A DNA stretch of 64,000 nucleotides, taken from assembly GCA_015039365.1 (NCBI GenBank), contig WION01000080.1:121985-185984 (forward strand), given 5' to 3'. Below are positions 45,780-56,650 of the stretch, in pieces. Position 1 is the stretch's first letter. Every line of letters begins with the position of its first letter. Under the pieces are notes generated by a model. The model had not been told where the DNA came from and searched no databases. It saw nothing but the letters and a program-made list of their open reading frames with translations. The position numbers and the translations under genes were made by a program. This stretch comes from Amanita rubescens. Taxonomy: Eukaryota; Basidiomycota; Agaricomycetes; Agaricales; Amanitaceae.

Positions 45780-46415
45780 ATGGCAACGACAAAGACTCCA
45801 AAGGCTGGCAAGACAACGCCAAAATGTATATTTAATGTTGCTTCGAGGTATAGGGACTAACAGACTGAGTACAGCGACGGCAAAAGATAGCAAAGCCAAG
45901 GCTGCGAAAAAGGCCGCCCTACAGGGCACACAATCGACAGGCAAACGCAAGGCAAGATACAGCGTGACGTTCCACAGGCCCAAGACGCTGAGGCTACCGA
46001 GGAATCCGAAATACCCTCGCAAATCGATTCCTCATGTGCCCCGAATGGACCAGTTTAGGACCATCGTATCGTAAGTGCCGGTTTCCGTATCAACAAAGGT
46101 AGCACTAAATCCGGGGATATAGACCGCTCAACACGGAATCAGCGATGAAAAAAATCGAAGAGCACAACACGCTAGTATTCCTCGTTGATGGTCGCGCAAC
46201 GAAGCGACACATCAAAGATGCTGTGAAGAAGTTGTATGATGTACAGGCAGCCAAGGTGAACACGTTGATCCGACCTGATGGGAAGAAAAAGGCATATGTC
46301 CGACTTGCATCGGACCACGATGCGCTTGATGTAGCTAACAAGGTAAGAGCGCTTGTGCGGGTGTTGACGGGTAAATTATTTACGGGGTTATACCACACAG
46401 ATTGGATTCATCTAA
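45780..46415 (+). CDS. RPL25: 60S ribosomal protein uL23 (L25/L23a)
   Basis: Large-subunit protein at the polypeptide exit tunnel that docks SRP and nascent-chain factors. Exon 1 is [15 protein letters not shown] (start at 45780). Exon 2 is [20 protein letters not shown].., [40 protein letters not shown]. Exon 3 is [50 protein letters not shown]. The last exon is IGFI plus a stop (46413-46415). About 155 residues; the short 5' exon and tiny 3' exon are typical of this gene. Confidence 0.95.
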
Positions 46416-46532
46416 ATTATAGCGTAGACACGAGCGTGTAAATTGATGTAGCGCGAAATAATTTTGATGGGAAAACATTTTGAGTTTGTTCTTTGACCAA
46501 CTTGCAGCCCCGCTGCACCGTCGCTCCTTTCC

Positions 46533-49154
46533 ATGCGTATTTATTCATTTCTTATCATCGCTGTACTCTCAGTCAACGCCGAACATTCTTCGAATAACTT
46601 TTCTCATGCCAGACGCTCTCTTTCTCTAAGTCACGCCCAGCGCAGGCAGCTTCTAGGTCAGTTCATCTCTCTCTCTTGAGCGACATGTGCTCACCTTGCT
46701 TATAGGCGGCGATGGCGGCAACCCCGGCTGCGGTTTACTCGATGTTAATTGTCCCTCGAGCTCGCCATCGACGTCGCCCACTGACAGCTCGACCAACCCG
46801 ACCCAGCCGTCTACCAGCGACCCTGTCACCCCTCCCACCACAAGTTCACCCGCAGACCCAACGGTCACTCCCCTTGCATCGCCGACATCGTCTCCACCGT
46901 CTGCGTCGACCACTTGTGGGCTGTTAGGCCTGCTATGTTCAACGGTCACTTCACCGACGGGAGGGGATCCTACGGAATCGCCGACATCGTCCTCACCAGC
47001 ACCATCGACCAGCTGTGGGCTGTTAGGGCTATTATGTTCAACAGCTACCCCTACCCCTACACCAACTGACTCTTCAACGGGAACAGGATCACCGACATCG
47101 TCTCCCCCGGCACCGTCGACCAGTTGTGGGCTGTTAGGACTGTTATGTTCAACAGCTACTCCTACCCCTACACCAACTGACTCTCCAACGGGAACGGGAT
47201 CACCGACATCATCCTCGCCAGCACCGTCAACCAGTTGTGGGCTGTTAGGGCTATTATGTTCAACAGTTACTCCTACCCCTACACCAACTGACTCTTCAAC
47301 GGGAGCGGGATCACCGACATCATCCCCCCCGGCACCGTCGACCAGCTGTGGGCTGTTAGGGCTATTATGTTCAACAGTTACTCCTACCCCTACACCAACT
47401 GACTCTTCAACGGGAAAGGGATCACCGACATCATCTCCCCCGGCACCGTCGACCAGTTGTGGGCTGCTAGGGCTATTATGTTCAACAGTTACTCCTACCC
47501 CTACACCAACTGACTCTTCAACGGGAGCGGGATCACCGACATCATCCCCCCCGGCACCGTCGACCAGCTGTGGGTTGTTAGGCCTAATATGTTCAACGGT
47601 TACTCCTACCCCTACACCAACTGCCACTTCAACGGGAGCGGGATCACCAACACCATCCCCCCCGGCACCGTCGACCAGCTGTGGGTTGTTAGGTCTAATA
47701 TGTTCAACGGTCACCCCGCCTGCCTCTTCAACGGGAGGTCAACCCACTGGATCGCCCACAACGTCCCCTCCACCGCCACCGTCGACCACTTGTGGGCTGT
47801 TAGGCCTGTTATGTTCAACGGTTAGCCCTGCATCTTCGACGGGAGGACAATCCACTTCGCCACCCCCGCCAGCAACGTCTTCAAATTGCGGTTTATTGGG
47901 TCTCTTGCCATGTCCTACTTCCTCCTCGGGAACCACTCCTACTTCAAGCATGCCTTCAGGGCCTTCTATCACGCCTCTATCACCGACTTTCCCTATGCCT
48001 AACGGCACAACATCAAGCAGTCCTTTCCTTAATTCCACTGCTTTGACCTCGGCCGGTGCTGCTACGGCATCTACATCAACCATGTCCATCTCTATCAACT
48101 CCCAATTTTCTTGGGTAACCACGGAGACTTCGTTAGCTGTTGCCCCTACCATGTCCACCACGCCTACCCTCACCTCCGCTCCATCTACCACGATTCCCAT
48201 TTCTAGCGCTGAGACAACAGTTCCTGTCAATCCTGCTCCACTACCGAGTGGAATGCCATACAGGATCTACCCCGCCGATCAAATGACTAACGGAGGAAAC
48301 CAAATTGCAGAATATACATTGATCAGCATTTTGTTCAGTCAAGAGTTGAACTGGCCCTTCGTTGTGAACAGCCCCGTGTCGAGCAGTCAGATCTTTGCAT
48401 ATCTTCCTGTGCTGATTGAGACAGCGTTGAACATCGATCGTAAGTTTTTTTTTGGTTATCTATCTCTGTTCCACGGCACTAAATATTCATGACAGCTAGC
48501 CAAGTGATGACGTTCTCTCTTCAAGTCTATGTACCAACGGACTATGGTGGACCACAGGACGCAACTCAATTGGGAACGATCTGGCTCGGATACATCCCCA
48601 GCATATACGTGCCTACCCTCGCTGCTCAAATCAAAGTCAGACAATCAACATTTTATACCGGCGTATCGAGTCCCGTGGCTCAACAACTTGCAGCCCAAGT
48701 TAACCCGGCCTTCTCGCTCCTCTCGATCAGCGTAACTGGTAGCTCCGGATCCGGATCCGGATCGAGCGGTAGTGGGTCTGGTAGCGGAAGCAACGCGCGC
48801 CAAGACGCGATCATCGGCGTTGTGAGCGCGCTCGGGGCAATTGCACTTCTTGTTCTTGCATTCCTCATCTACCGGAGCGTGATGCGGCGGCGCGAGCTTA
48901 CTCACCGCCGCCTCTCCGATCCTCCTCAGGGGGCTGAGGTGGCGGGCGTCGCTCCTCAAGGACGTGACTTTGACCAAGACAGCGTGGGAGGTGCCAGGAG
49001 ACGGAGCTTCTACTGGGCGGAGGACAGTCTAAGAGCCGACAACTTCAGCCCTGCGCAAGCCGGCCCGAGCGGTGTGCAAGGTATTGTGAGGCGGAGCGTG
49101 ATGCCTGGGACCATTTCGGCACCAGTTCTGCAAGAAAGTAGTATGAATTGGTGA
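46533..49154 (+). CDS. MSB2: Msb2-like signalling mucin with Cys-flanked tandem repeats
   Basis: Single-pass surface mucin of the kind that feeds filamentous-growth/HOG MAPK signalling. Exon 1 (46533-46655) starts MRIYSFLIIAVLSVNA, a signal peptide. Exon 2 encodes a Ser/Thr/Pro-rich ectodomain with about ten copies of a 37-residue unit centred on CGLLGLLCST, followed by TPTPTPTDSSTG-type mucin sequence. A conserved membrane-proximal domain follows: YRIYPADQMTNG, YTLISILFSQELNWPFVVNS, SQIFAYLPVLIETALNID, an intron, then SQVMTFSLQVYVPTDYGG, LGTIWLGYIPSIYVPTLAAQ. After a Gly/Ser stretch comes one membrane helix (GVVSALGAIALLVLAFLIY), basic RRRELTHRR and a cytosolic tail of about 85 residues ending SSMNW. 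The proximal domain is the basidiomycete Msb2 hallmark; assignment is from memory of that domain. Confidence 0.82.
46911..47915 (+). repeat. Coding tandem repeat, 111-bp unit, in the mucin gene
   Basis: The TGTGGGCTGTTAGGxCT block recurs at 111-bp steps in the middle of the array (for example 47014, 47125, 47236). Outer copies are shorter and more diverged. The central copies are nearly identical at DNA level, so copy number probably varies among strains. Confidence 0.92.
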
Positions 49155-50212
49155 AGTGATGGTTGCTCTTGCACCGCTTCCCAAAATGCCTCATGACGTG
49201 ACGACGCTGTTTATGCCTTTTCCTGACTAGACTGACTCGCTTGGACCCATCGGACGGACGGATGGACCTCTTTATCGCTCAAAGCCCGAACTCAACTGCT
49301 TTCAAGAAATTCCCCTTCCAAGACAAAAAACTCTTTTCGAAAACAGTGCTACATATACGTTATGTGTATACCTCTTCTTTCCTCCTTTTGGTTCTTTTTT
49401 TTTTGAGCAAAGGCTATACCTTATCCCTTGTTTACTTTATTACTACACGTAGGTGTTGCATTTTGTGATCTTCTTTTTATGTTCTCTTCCCACTCGCCTT
49501 GCCCAGCGCTTCTCTTTCCCAGTTCCGTTTCTCCTTCCCGTCCGGATGGGCGGGACTCCCGGACCTCTACTACAATAGTATACAGGCGCAAGCGCAAGCA
49601 ACGGTGAGCATTACGTTCCCATTCCTAGCTTTCACGTTGGGTATTTTTAAGACCTACCTACACTTTATAGTACCTTTTGGACATTCATTCATATTACGAG
49701 GTTCCTTTTTTTTTTTGGTTAGAATGGTGACGAAGTTATTTATTGTAGTGGTTAAATTCCTAAGTACATATGCTCGTCAAGTATGCGTATGCGACCTTCT
49801 CGTTTAGATAGTTAGAGTCTTTTGGGCGATTGGATATCAGTTTAAAAGTCAGTCAGTCGTGGCCAACTAACCTGCGGGAATTTTCGTGCGACTATCACCT
49901 AACAATGGAAGTCCGCCAAGAAGACGACTACCGCTGAAACAGGCACTGAGCTGCTTGTATCCATTGCGGAGCTTTTTATTTTATTTTTGGCTGGCCTATA
50001 GAACTCGTATATAACGTCTTGATACGCACACTGGCATGACCCTGCGAATGAATAGAGGCTATAGACGCTCATGAACAGGGAATAAAACTCGACTCAGAGC
50101 TTCAAGTCTGGATCCAATCATGCTTAAGCTTTGTATACGTTATTCCGTCTGCGACTCGAGTAAGAGGAGGTTCCTGACTGATGTGCACAGTCCCACCAGG
50201 CACCTGTAGGAA
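49155..50212. other. 1-kb intergenic region
   Basis: Pyrimidine-rich 3' flank of the mucin gene. Frames at 49241-49468 and 49499-49807 are low-complexity and unsupported. Confidence 0.45.
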
Positions 50213-50687
50213 TTGAAAGCGGCAGATAAAAATGGGAACACTTCGTGGGACCGGTTTAGAGAACCGCGTGATGCGATGGTTCTCTCTCGATATATTCCAG
50301 CTGAGAGCTATAACTTGATTAAGCCGCCCGGAGACACCGGCGGCCTATACCCATCGTCACGGAAACTCCATCGTCATCTGGGGATACGAACACTTGGGTC
50401 CTCATTCACCGCAGCCTGATATTCCAGAACCAGGCCTTAGTAACTGGAGCCACACGAGGATGACAATATACCATGTCGGCGAGCCAATCGTAATATTCGA
50501 GTCTGCGAGGGAACTCGTGGAGGCAATTCGGGACGCCATAACAGGTACATTGCTTCCGTATTGCCCATTGTTCTTCAGCTTATCGGTCAACGAACGAATG
50601 AACATAGGGCACAAAATGCTTATGGATCGCGACCTGTTCCACCGGGATGTTGACGATAACTCGGATGACGTAAGCGAGGACTTTTGA
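50213..50687 (+). pseudogene. FunK1-type fungal protein kinase remnant
   Basis: YHVGEPIVIFESARELVEAI and RDAITG match the segment before the catalytic loop in FunK1 kinases of mushrooms (GxPIxxFxSxxELVEAxRDAI). After an apparent intron, NIGHKMLMDRDLFHRDVDD stands where relatives read ILHRDISxNNI. The upstream frame (RDAMVLSRYIPAESYNLI) and the downstream kinase lobe are missing or unrecognisable, so it is a fragment. Confidence 0.5.
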
Positions 50688-51009
50688 GCGAGAGTTTGAG
50701 CGCAGCATAATATAGTTTTGTGCCTATGAACATGGCATATTACTACCAACTTAAGTACTAAATACGATACTCCTCTAGATCCTTGCATTCACGAAGACCC
50801 TGAAGGAGATGGATGCAAACGTACAACTCGCCATATTTCTTCCGTCGTATCTCGAAGACCGTTGTAAGCCGTCTCCTCGTTCATCCCCAACAGAGGTTGA
50901 GCCTGGGCAACCTTTTTGCTATGTTCCCCGACCATATCAAGAATACGCGCCTGCAACTCTTCGTGCGTCTTCAGTATCCCGTCGTTTTTCTAATAACATA
51001 TCAGTTCGA

Positions 51010-53175
51010 TTATCCTGACCAGAATGGCCTCATTACCTGTTTCGCATCGACATTGATAGAAGCTCGAATCAAACCCGTAGGCAACTCGCCAGATGACGCA
51101 ATCAATGTCCGTCTTAGTATCACCTTGACTTGCTCCCTAAGTTCTTGCTTCAACTCCTCGCCCTCAAACACCTTCGAATTTATCGCCTGACGAAGCAGAT
51201 CTGTAAGATCCTCCGGAATATTCGCAAGCACGTCTGACGGTATATTACGAATCAACTCCACCGGCAATCGCTCCAAAAGGGACGTGGGAAGTCGTTCGAG
51301 TGTCGGTCGCGGCAGCTTCGACAGAAGGTTTTCAGATAATTTCTCTAAGAGTTCTTGAGGAAGCCTCTCAAAACAGTGATCGGTCATTTTAGCCATGTAC
51401 TCCGGTGGAATGCGCTCGAGAGCAGATTTGGGTAGGGAGCGAATAGAAGATAATGGTAGTAAATCCATTACAACTGGTGGTACTCTTTTGAGAACTGGCA
51501 ATGGAGCGATACGAATCAAAAACCCAAGGAAGCTACGATTATCCCATTTCTTCTTGATACGACGGAATAAGGTGTGACGTTTGACATCAGGCGTCGCCAG
51601 ACCTGATGGCTGTTGTACGGGGATCGGGGGTTCCGCTGACGAGGTCTCTTCTTCGTTAATTTCCTCGCACATGGCAATATGCTCCGGAGACAATCGGGCT
51701 GAGTATTCCTTAGGCAAGCGACGCAATAACTGGAGAGCATATTTTCGATCCGGTTTATCGTTTGGCTCATCCAATAGATTCTGCATCTGCAGTAATGCCA
51801 CTTCGAGTAACTCCGGCGGAACGATTCCCAGGTCGTCCGGGAGCCTGAGTGCCATAGAAACTCCCATCCGATGGAAAACGGGAACAGGAAGATTGTGCAG
51901 AAACTCTTTGGGAGCGCTTCGCAAAAGATCGTTCGGCAGTTTAGCGAGAAGATCGGCCGGCAATTTCTCCAGCACTCTGATCGGGACACGCGCCAAGAGT
52001 TCAGGTGGTAAATGGGCCAGAGCGGAAGGTGGAATACGGTTAATCAGTCGCTCAGGTAAGATAGCGCTGACACCTTGGATCATATTGTCAGGCAAGTCTG
52101 CCTCTAACTGGGGCTTGACCGTCTCGTTCAGGCTACAGCTGGCCGCCGTCTCGTATTTCTTCGAAAACCGCGGGTCGGAGAAACTTTGCTCGAGATTTCC
52201 GTGCCATAGCGTCACCTGTGTCGCCTCGACAATCCATTCGGTTACAGCTTTCGAGATCTCACCGCCCACCAGAACAATCTTGCATTTCTCCACTTCATCG
52301 CGGATCACCCTGTTCACAATGTCCTTTAGGCCATCCCAGCCCTTCCCCTTCTCTAATCGAGTTCCCGCGTCCTCTTTAACAATATCCCAAATGAGCTTTT
52401 CGAGCACAGGGATCATCGCTGCCTTTAGCAACGGTTCCAACTTGTTCCAATTTCCGTCAAAAATATGGGTGAGTATCATAGACTCGGTGACTCTATCCCA
52501 ACGTAGGTCATTCGTCGGAGATGGCTGGAGAAGACAATGGCGAGTGACGAGCGCGATGATGGAACGGGCGACAAAGAAGCAGTTGTATTGTTGTAGAGTG
52601 TAGTTCTTGGTGCGGAGGTCTAAATGAATGGCAACGGCGACGGCAATAACATTGTAGAGGTCTGGCTTCTTTGAACGGAATTCGAGAGTAATCTTTATAT
52701 CCGTCTCGGAACTAATTTTCTTGAGACCAGCGTCGTCGACGGGCGTCAGGCTATCTTCAGCCTCGCATCCTTCTTTCGAGATCGGCCCCAAGTTGGGCCC
52801 TCTGATTGGTCTACGCTCGATGCGGTGAAACCACCCGTTGTCCAGATATATCACGATAAATTCGTGCTTGAAATGGTCCCTCTCCTTCCTCAGCTCGAGC
52901 TTGCTGATGGTGGTACGCTTGGCATACATCTCCTTCTTGTGCCAGTCAAAGATCCCTCCATCATCCCAATCGCGACAAGTTATCCTGACGGGGGCCATGT
53001 TCCGAGATCTGATCGAGGACAACTTGTGGGCAGAGGCTTGAGATGCGTCGGCAAGGTACTCATTGACTTGTTGGTATGTACTCGGACCGGCGATGGACGG
53101 ATTGGTTATAGCCATGGATGGCTGCAACCAAAGTGGTAATTCGGTGTTGGCCTTCCCTCTGGAATAGAAACGCAT
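51010..53175 (-). CDS. 721-residue protein with N-terminal Cys-containing domain and LPxxLL repeats
   Basis: Intronless, unlike nearly all neighbours. Start MRFYSRGKANTELPLWLQPS at 53175. Residues about 60-210 form a compact domain (VRITCRDWDDGGIFDWHKKE, HEFIVIYLDNGWFHRIERRP, YTLQQYNCFFVARSIIALVT). The NCFF after a Tyr/Gln stretch and the upstream H in GWFHRIE recall LRAT/NlpC-type papain-like folds found in agaric proteins, but this is inference. From about residue 360 to 690 there are many imperfect short repeats with LP or IP every 8 residues (LPPELLARVPIRVLEKLPAD, LPRPTLERLPTSLLERLPVE), broken by a charged linker. Not recognised as a named family. Its promoter lies next to a tandem duplication at 53284-53610. 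Confidence 0.7.
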   Translation of the reverse strand: MRFYSRGKANTELPLWLQPSMAITNPSIAGPSTYQQVNEYLADASQASAHKLSSIRSRNMAPVRITCRDWDDGGIFDWHKKEMYAKRTTISKLELRKERDHFKHEFIVIYLDNGWFHRIERRPIRGPNLGPISKEGCEAEDSLTPVDDAGLKKISSETDIKITLEFRSKKPDLYNVIAVAVAIHLDLRTKNYTLQQYNCFFVARSIIALVTRHCLLQPSPTNDLRWDRVTESMILTHIFDGNWNKLEPLLKAAMIPVLEKLIWDIVKEDAGTRLEKGKGWDGLKDIVNRVIRDEVEKCKIVLVGGEISKAVTEWIVEATQVTLWHGNLEQSFSDPRFSKKYETAASCSLNETVKPQLEADLPDNMIQGVSAILPERLINRIPPSALAHLPPELLARVPIRVLEKLPADLLAKLPNDLLRSAPKEFLHNLPVPVFHRMGVSMALRLPDDLGIVPPELLEVALLQMQNLLDEPNDKPDRKYALQLLRRLPKEYSARLSPEHIAMCEEINEEETSSAEPPIPVQQPSGLATPDVKRHTLFRRIKKKWDNRSFLGFLIRIAPLPVLKRVPPVVMDLLPLSSIRSLPKSALERIPPEYMAKMTDHCFERLPQELLEKLSENLLSKLPRPTLERLPTSLLERLPVELIRNIPSDVLANIPEDLTDLLRQAINSKVFEGEELKQELREQVKVILRRTLIASSGELPTGLIRASINVDAKQVMRPFWSG

Positions 53176-54941
53176 CGTCGCTTCTGTGTTCGATTAGTGG
53201 AAAGAGTTGTGGGCGCAGGTGGGCTAACTTACAATGAGAAGGCAGCGTTTGGAACTTTGCATGCAGGAAATGGGTGAATGGGTTTTATAATTGCCCCGTG
53301 TTTAGGTTTGAGTAGCGCATTATGTAGTCCTTGTTCGCATCAACTCATCAGCGTCGGATGGCTATTCGGTTCCATAAATGTGATCTTGAATGTATTGGGC
53401 GCTAGAATTCAGGAGCTCAATATATTGGATGAAAATTCATAATTGCCAAAATAGTGTTCAGGTTTGAGGAGCACGTTATGTAGTCCTTGTTCGCATCACC
53501 GGCTAACTGAATACTATCATCAGCGTCGGATGGGTATTCGGTTCCATAAAGGTGATCTTGACAGTATCATTGGTGCTAGAATTCAGAAGCTCAATATATA
53601 TGCGAGAATGGCACTTCATCGAAATCAGTTGTTTCTGGAAGGTCTTTGGGACGTAAACCGGTATGGACCGTGTCAGGGAAAAAGCAATTCCATTCCAAGC
53701 GATTGAATGAAGTTTAGATTCCGTACTAAACAGCCTTGTTCCCACGTATATATAGCGGCGGTCTGTTGAAACTGTTGAACGGTCCTTCGACCGGAGTGAC
53801 GCAGTCCAGAAATTGATCTCCCTCACAACGTTCTTCTCAGGACGGAGAAATTGAGACCTGCAGTGACATATTTATGTCATCCGCAGCCGTTTGTCGCAGG
53901 CTGGACACTACGGCGTGTTGTACAAGTCCAATGTAAATACAATTTTAGTAATACAGCGCGTCGTCTTCTGGGTTAAAATCGCCCGTGCGGCGTGCGAGCC
54001 ATTGCCTATACAAGTTCCGAGGTTGACGACTCGGACAAAGTCACGAGCACAATGAGCCTTGACAGTTCGGCTTCTTCGCTTCAGATTTCTCAGCAAGTGA
54101 ACGTCTTCTGCGTCCAAATCGCGCACAGAGCCACTGTCTCGGCGGGTCGACAGTTATGGACACGGCTAACATGATTCAAGTCTTGACACAGCTCAACAGA
54201 ACTCGACAGCAGTGAGTGGCTTCAAAAGATGGACAGGGATCGTTCTCTCCGCGGTGAGTCTGGACCGTGAATACTAAAGTCTGATCATGATGACGAGATG
54301 TTCAAAAGACGGCGGATAGCGAAGAACCCTCGGCGAAGAGATCGAAGGAATCTCATTTCTGGGAAAACAAAGTCAGGAAGCGCGTGGCAAGACGCCAGGG
54401 CGAGTTCGACAGTCGACAGGAAATATACGCCTCTTACTTACCTGAGCGGCGACACCAATCCCACAGGTGTTACACAATCGGAAAGCCTGTGATGACACAT
54501 AATACTATGTTTTGACGACCAACCAGCTGTGTATTATTGGTTCGTGTAGCGATTGCTGCGTCTCAAAAACGGCGATGGCCATACAAACACTTTAACAGCT
54601 GCATATATGATGCTGTTGTAAACTTTCAACAAGTACGCGGCGGGCGTTCAACCATTCGTTCAAGAGGGATGCGCTACGATTGCTCCTGCTAGCAAGGATA
54701 TTACCCAAAGTTACACAAAAACAGGTGCCAATGTCCACTAGTATCATGGTAGAAGATGGAAAGTATCGTTCAATGCGTCACACACCAAGTGACAGCCGGT
54801 GAACAGCATTGTGCCGTTCTATGGTGTCAAAATAAGGTCTTCGACTTTCTTTGGAGTATGCTCTCGAATCGGCCTTTTATCATTAGCAAATTTGGTAATG
54901 GAGGGTGATAGAAGAGTCGGTGCACATGCTGATACCAAGAC
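53176..54941. other. 1.8-kb intergenic region
   Basis: Contains the tandem duplication 53284-53610. The rest is without a convincing gene. NSIVPFYGVK near 54800 weakly recalls a kinase N-lobe motif, but nothing else of a kinase is visible around it. Confidence 0.4.
53284..53610 (+). repeat. Tandem duplication, two units of about 155 bp
   Basis: Both units contain ATAATTGCC, GGTTTGAG.AGC, TTATGTAGTCCTTGTTCGCA, CATCAGCGTCGGATGG.TATT, CGGTTCCATAAA.GTGATCTT and GAATTCAG.AGCTCAATATA in the same order. Units begin near 53287 and 53441. The second has an extra AACTGAATACTA block. Confidence 0.85.
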
Positions 54942-56473
54942 TCATGTTTCCCCGATAGATTGGTTGCTGCGGAAACATGAGCTCGACGCTGCAGACCAAG
55001 GCTTGACTGGCATGTCAAACACTGATGCCTCGAGGGAATGGCACAGCGCTTCGAATAACTTTCGGGTGTCTTCGGCTGTAAATCCACCCGTGGTCATAGC
55101 CGACACGAGAGATTTAAACTTGATTTCGAGTTGTGGGATCTAGAACTTGTTCGTCATCATGTACAAAGAGCCAGGAAGATGCGTTCACATTATTGATCAT
55201 GTCATTGAATAACATACTTAGGTCTTGTACATCTTTCAAGTACGGGGAAGCCAATGTACTTGAACTTCGATTACGGTCGCGGTCTGATGATGTCGATGAA
55301 GGTGCAGGGTATGCGACTTGAATTGCATTGCTAAAATCAACAAGATAATATTTCACTGGAAACTTGGTTCGGTCGAATGACGCATCCGTATCGGGTTCCG
55401 GAAGGGAATGGCTTGCTGGAAATGGCGATGCGCATGTGGACGATTGAGTGGAATGCGAATGCGACGTGCTTCTGTCAGTGAGATGGGATCGGCGCGAATG
55501 GGTGATAGATGAGCCAGTGCTTGCTGGGAATTCCGCTGACGATGATCCTGCACTCAGGTCGACCTTGAACGAAGTGTGTTTTGAGCAGTTAAGGTGAACT
55601 ATGGAATGTTCGTGTAAGAATGTTAGTCCCTGATACAACGTCAGTCGTGGGCGCCTAATGATTAAAGAACTCTGAGGCTTACTTCCAGCACCTGCCTGAA
55701 AAAATCAATATATTGTGCGACGGTGCGGAATGGCGGTTCGTCATATGGCATCAAGTACTCAAAGCAAGCGCAGACATCTGTTTCGTCACGTTCGAAGGTA
55801 CACAACAGAAAAGGTGCCGGGTTCCACGGGTCTGAGCGGTGACCTGACTGGTTAAGCTCGTTCAAAAGTCGCAGCTCCTCGGATACTTGAGGAAGTATTC
55901 GAACCATAAGCTTGTAGTTAAATTCGATTGGTGGAGGTGAGATAATGATCTACAGTAACATCAATAATGGACATGCAGGAGGGAAAAGGATGACTCGCAT
56001 AAAGATCCTGGGTCATGTAGGGACATATTTCCAACTTACGTATGGACTCGACGAGTTCGTCGAGGTCGCTGAAGAAGAAAAATGCATTAGGTCAAGAGAA
56101 AGTCTGGGCGAGATCTAGAATCATACATATAGTCAGTTGGAGACGAGTCGGTTGACGAAGGTCGACTCCCAATGACAGCTGTTGGCCAGGGAGGGTCGGA
56201 GTCGGCGAGGAGCTCGGGACTTCCAACGCGCTCAACTCTCTCCAAGGGATATCCAATGTCAACATCTGAGAGTGTCGAAGCAGGTGACAGAGTCCCCGCA
56301 GATTCCATTCCATTGCTATGTTCACCCTCCACTTGCTCCAGTGCCAGTGAGGTGGTGTAATCGGTGACATAATTATACGAGACTTGAGTTGAATCGGGAT
56401 CGCTGTCGGCTTGAGCCTGTGAGCGGGATAATGGAGACGGTAAGTATAATGAGGAATTCTGGCATCGAAACAT
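54942..56473 (-). CDS. Kinase-like protein, probable pseudokinase
   Basis: Start MFRCQNSSLYLPSPLSRSQA at 56473, an acidic Ser-rich N-terminus, then FSDLDELVES, and after an intron IIISPPPIEFNYKLMVRIL. The kinase-like part includes PAPFLLCTFERDETDVCACF, EYLMPYDEPPFRTVAQYIDF and GLTFLHEHSIVHLNCSKHTS. A Ser/His-rich insert follows, then KYYLVDFSNAIQVAYP, LKDVQDLSMLFNDMINN joined to IPQLEIKFKSLVSAM, TTGGFTAEDTRKLFEALCHS, stop at 54942-54944. The HRD position reads HLN and DFG reads DFS, so both catalytic acids' motifs are altered. The rest is open and spliced normally, suggesting a maintained pseudokinase, not random decay. It resembles the many agaricomycete kinase-like proteins of unknown role. 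Confidence 0.72.
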
Positions 56474-56650
56474 GGCGCTACAAAGAGGGTAAAGGATTAA
56501 GGTCCATGCCGGACCGTGTCTCAGATGTATTCCCTATTTGGTGAACAAGTAGCCTGAAAAGTATATTTCCATATTTGGTATTTATATCACGTGGTTATCG
56601 GCTACTCGTGGCCACGAGTCGTCACAGAGCGCAAAAGTTTAAAGATCTAG

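Noticed and set aside
46653..47714. 353-codon minus-strand ORF rich in VGVGVTVEHNSPNSPQLVDG repeats
   Set aside because: It is the exact antisense of the mucin repeat array; the plus strand has the signal peptide, membrane helix and conserved domain.
51581..52603. 340-codon plus-strand ORF
   Set aside because: Antisense to the 721-residue gene, whose repeats create open frames on the other strand.
54760..54900. Kinase N-lobe remnant (NSIVPFYGVK)
   Set aside because: A single ten-residue likeness without Gly loop, Lys or catalytic loop nearby.
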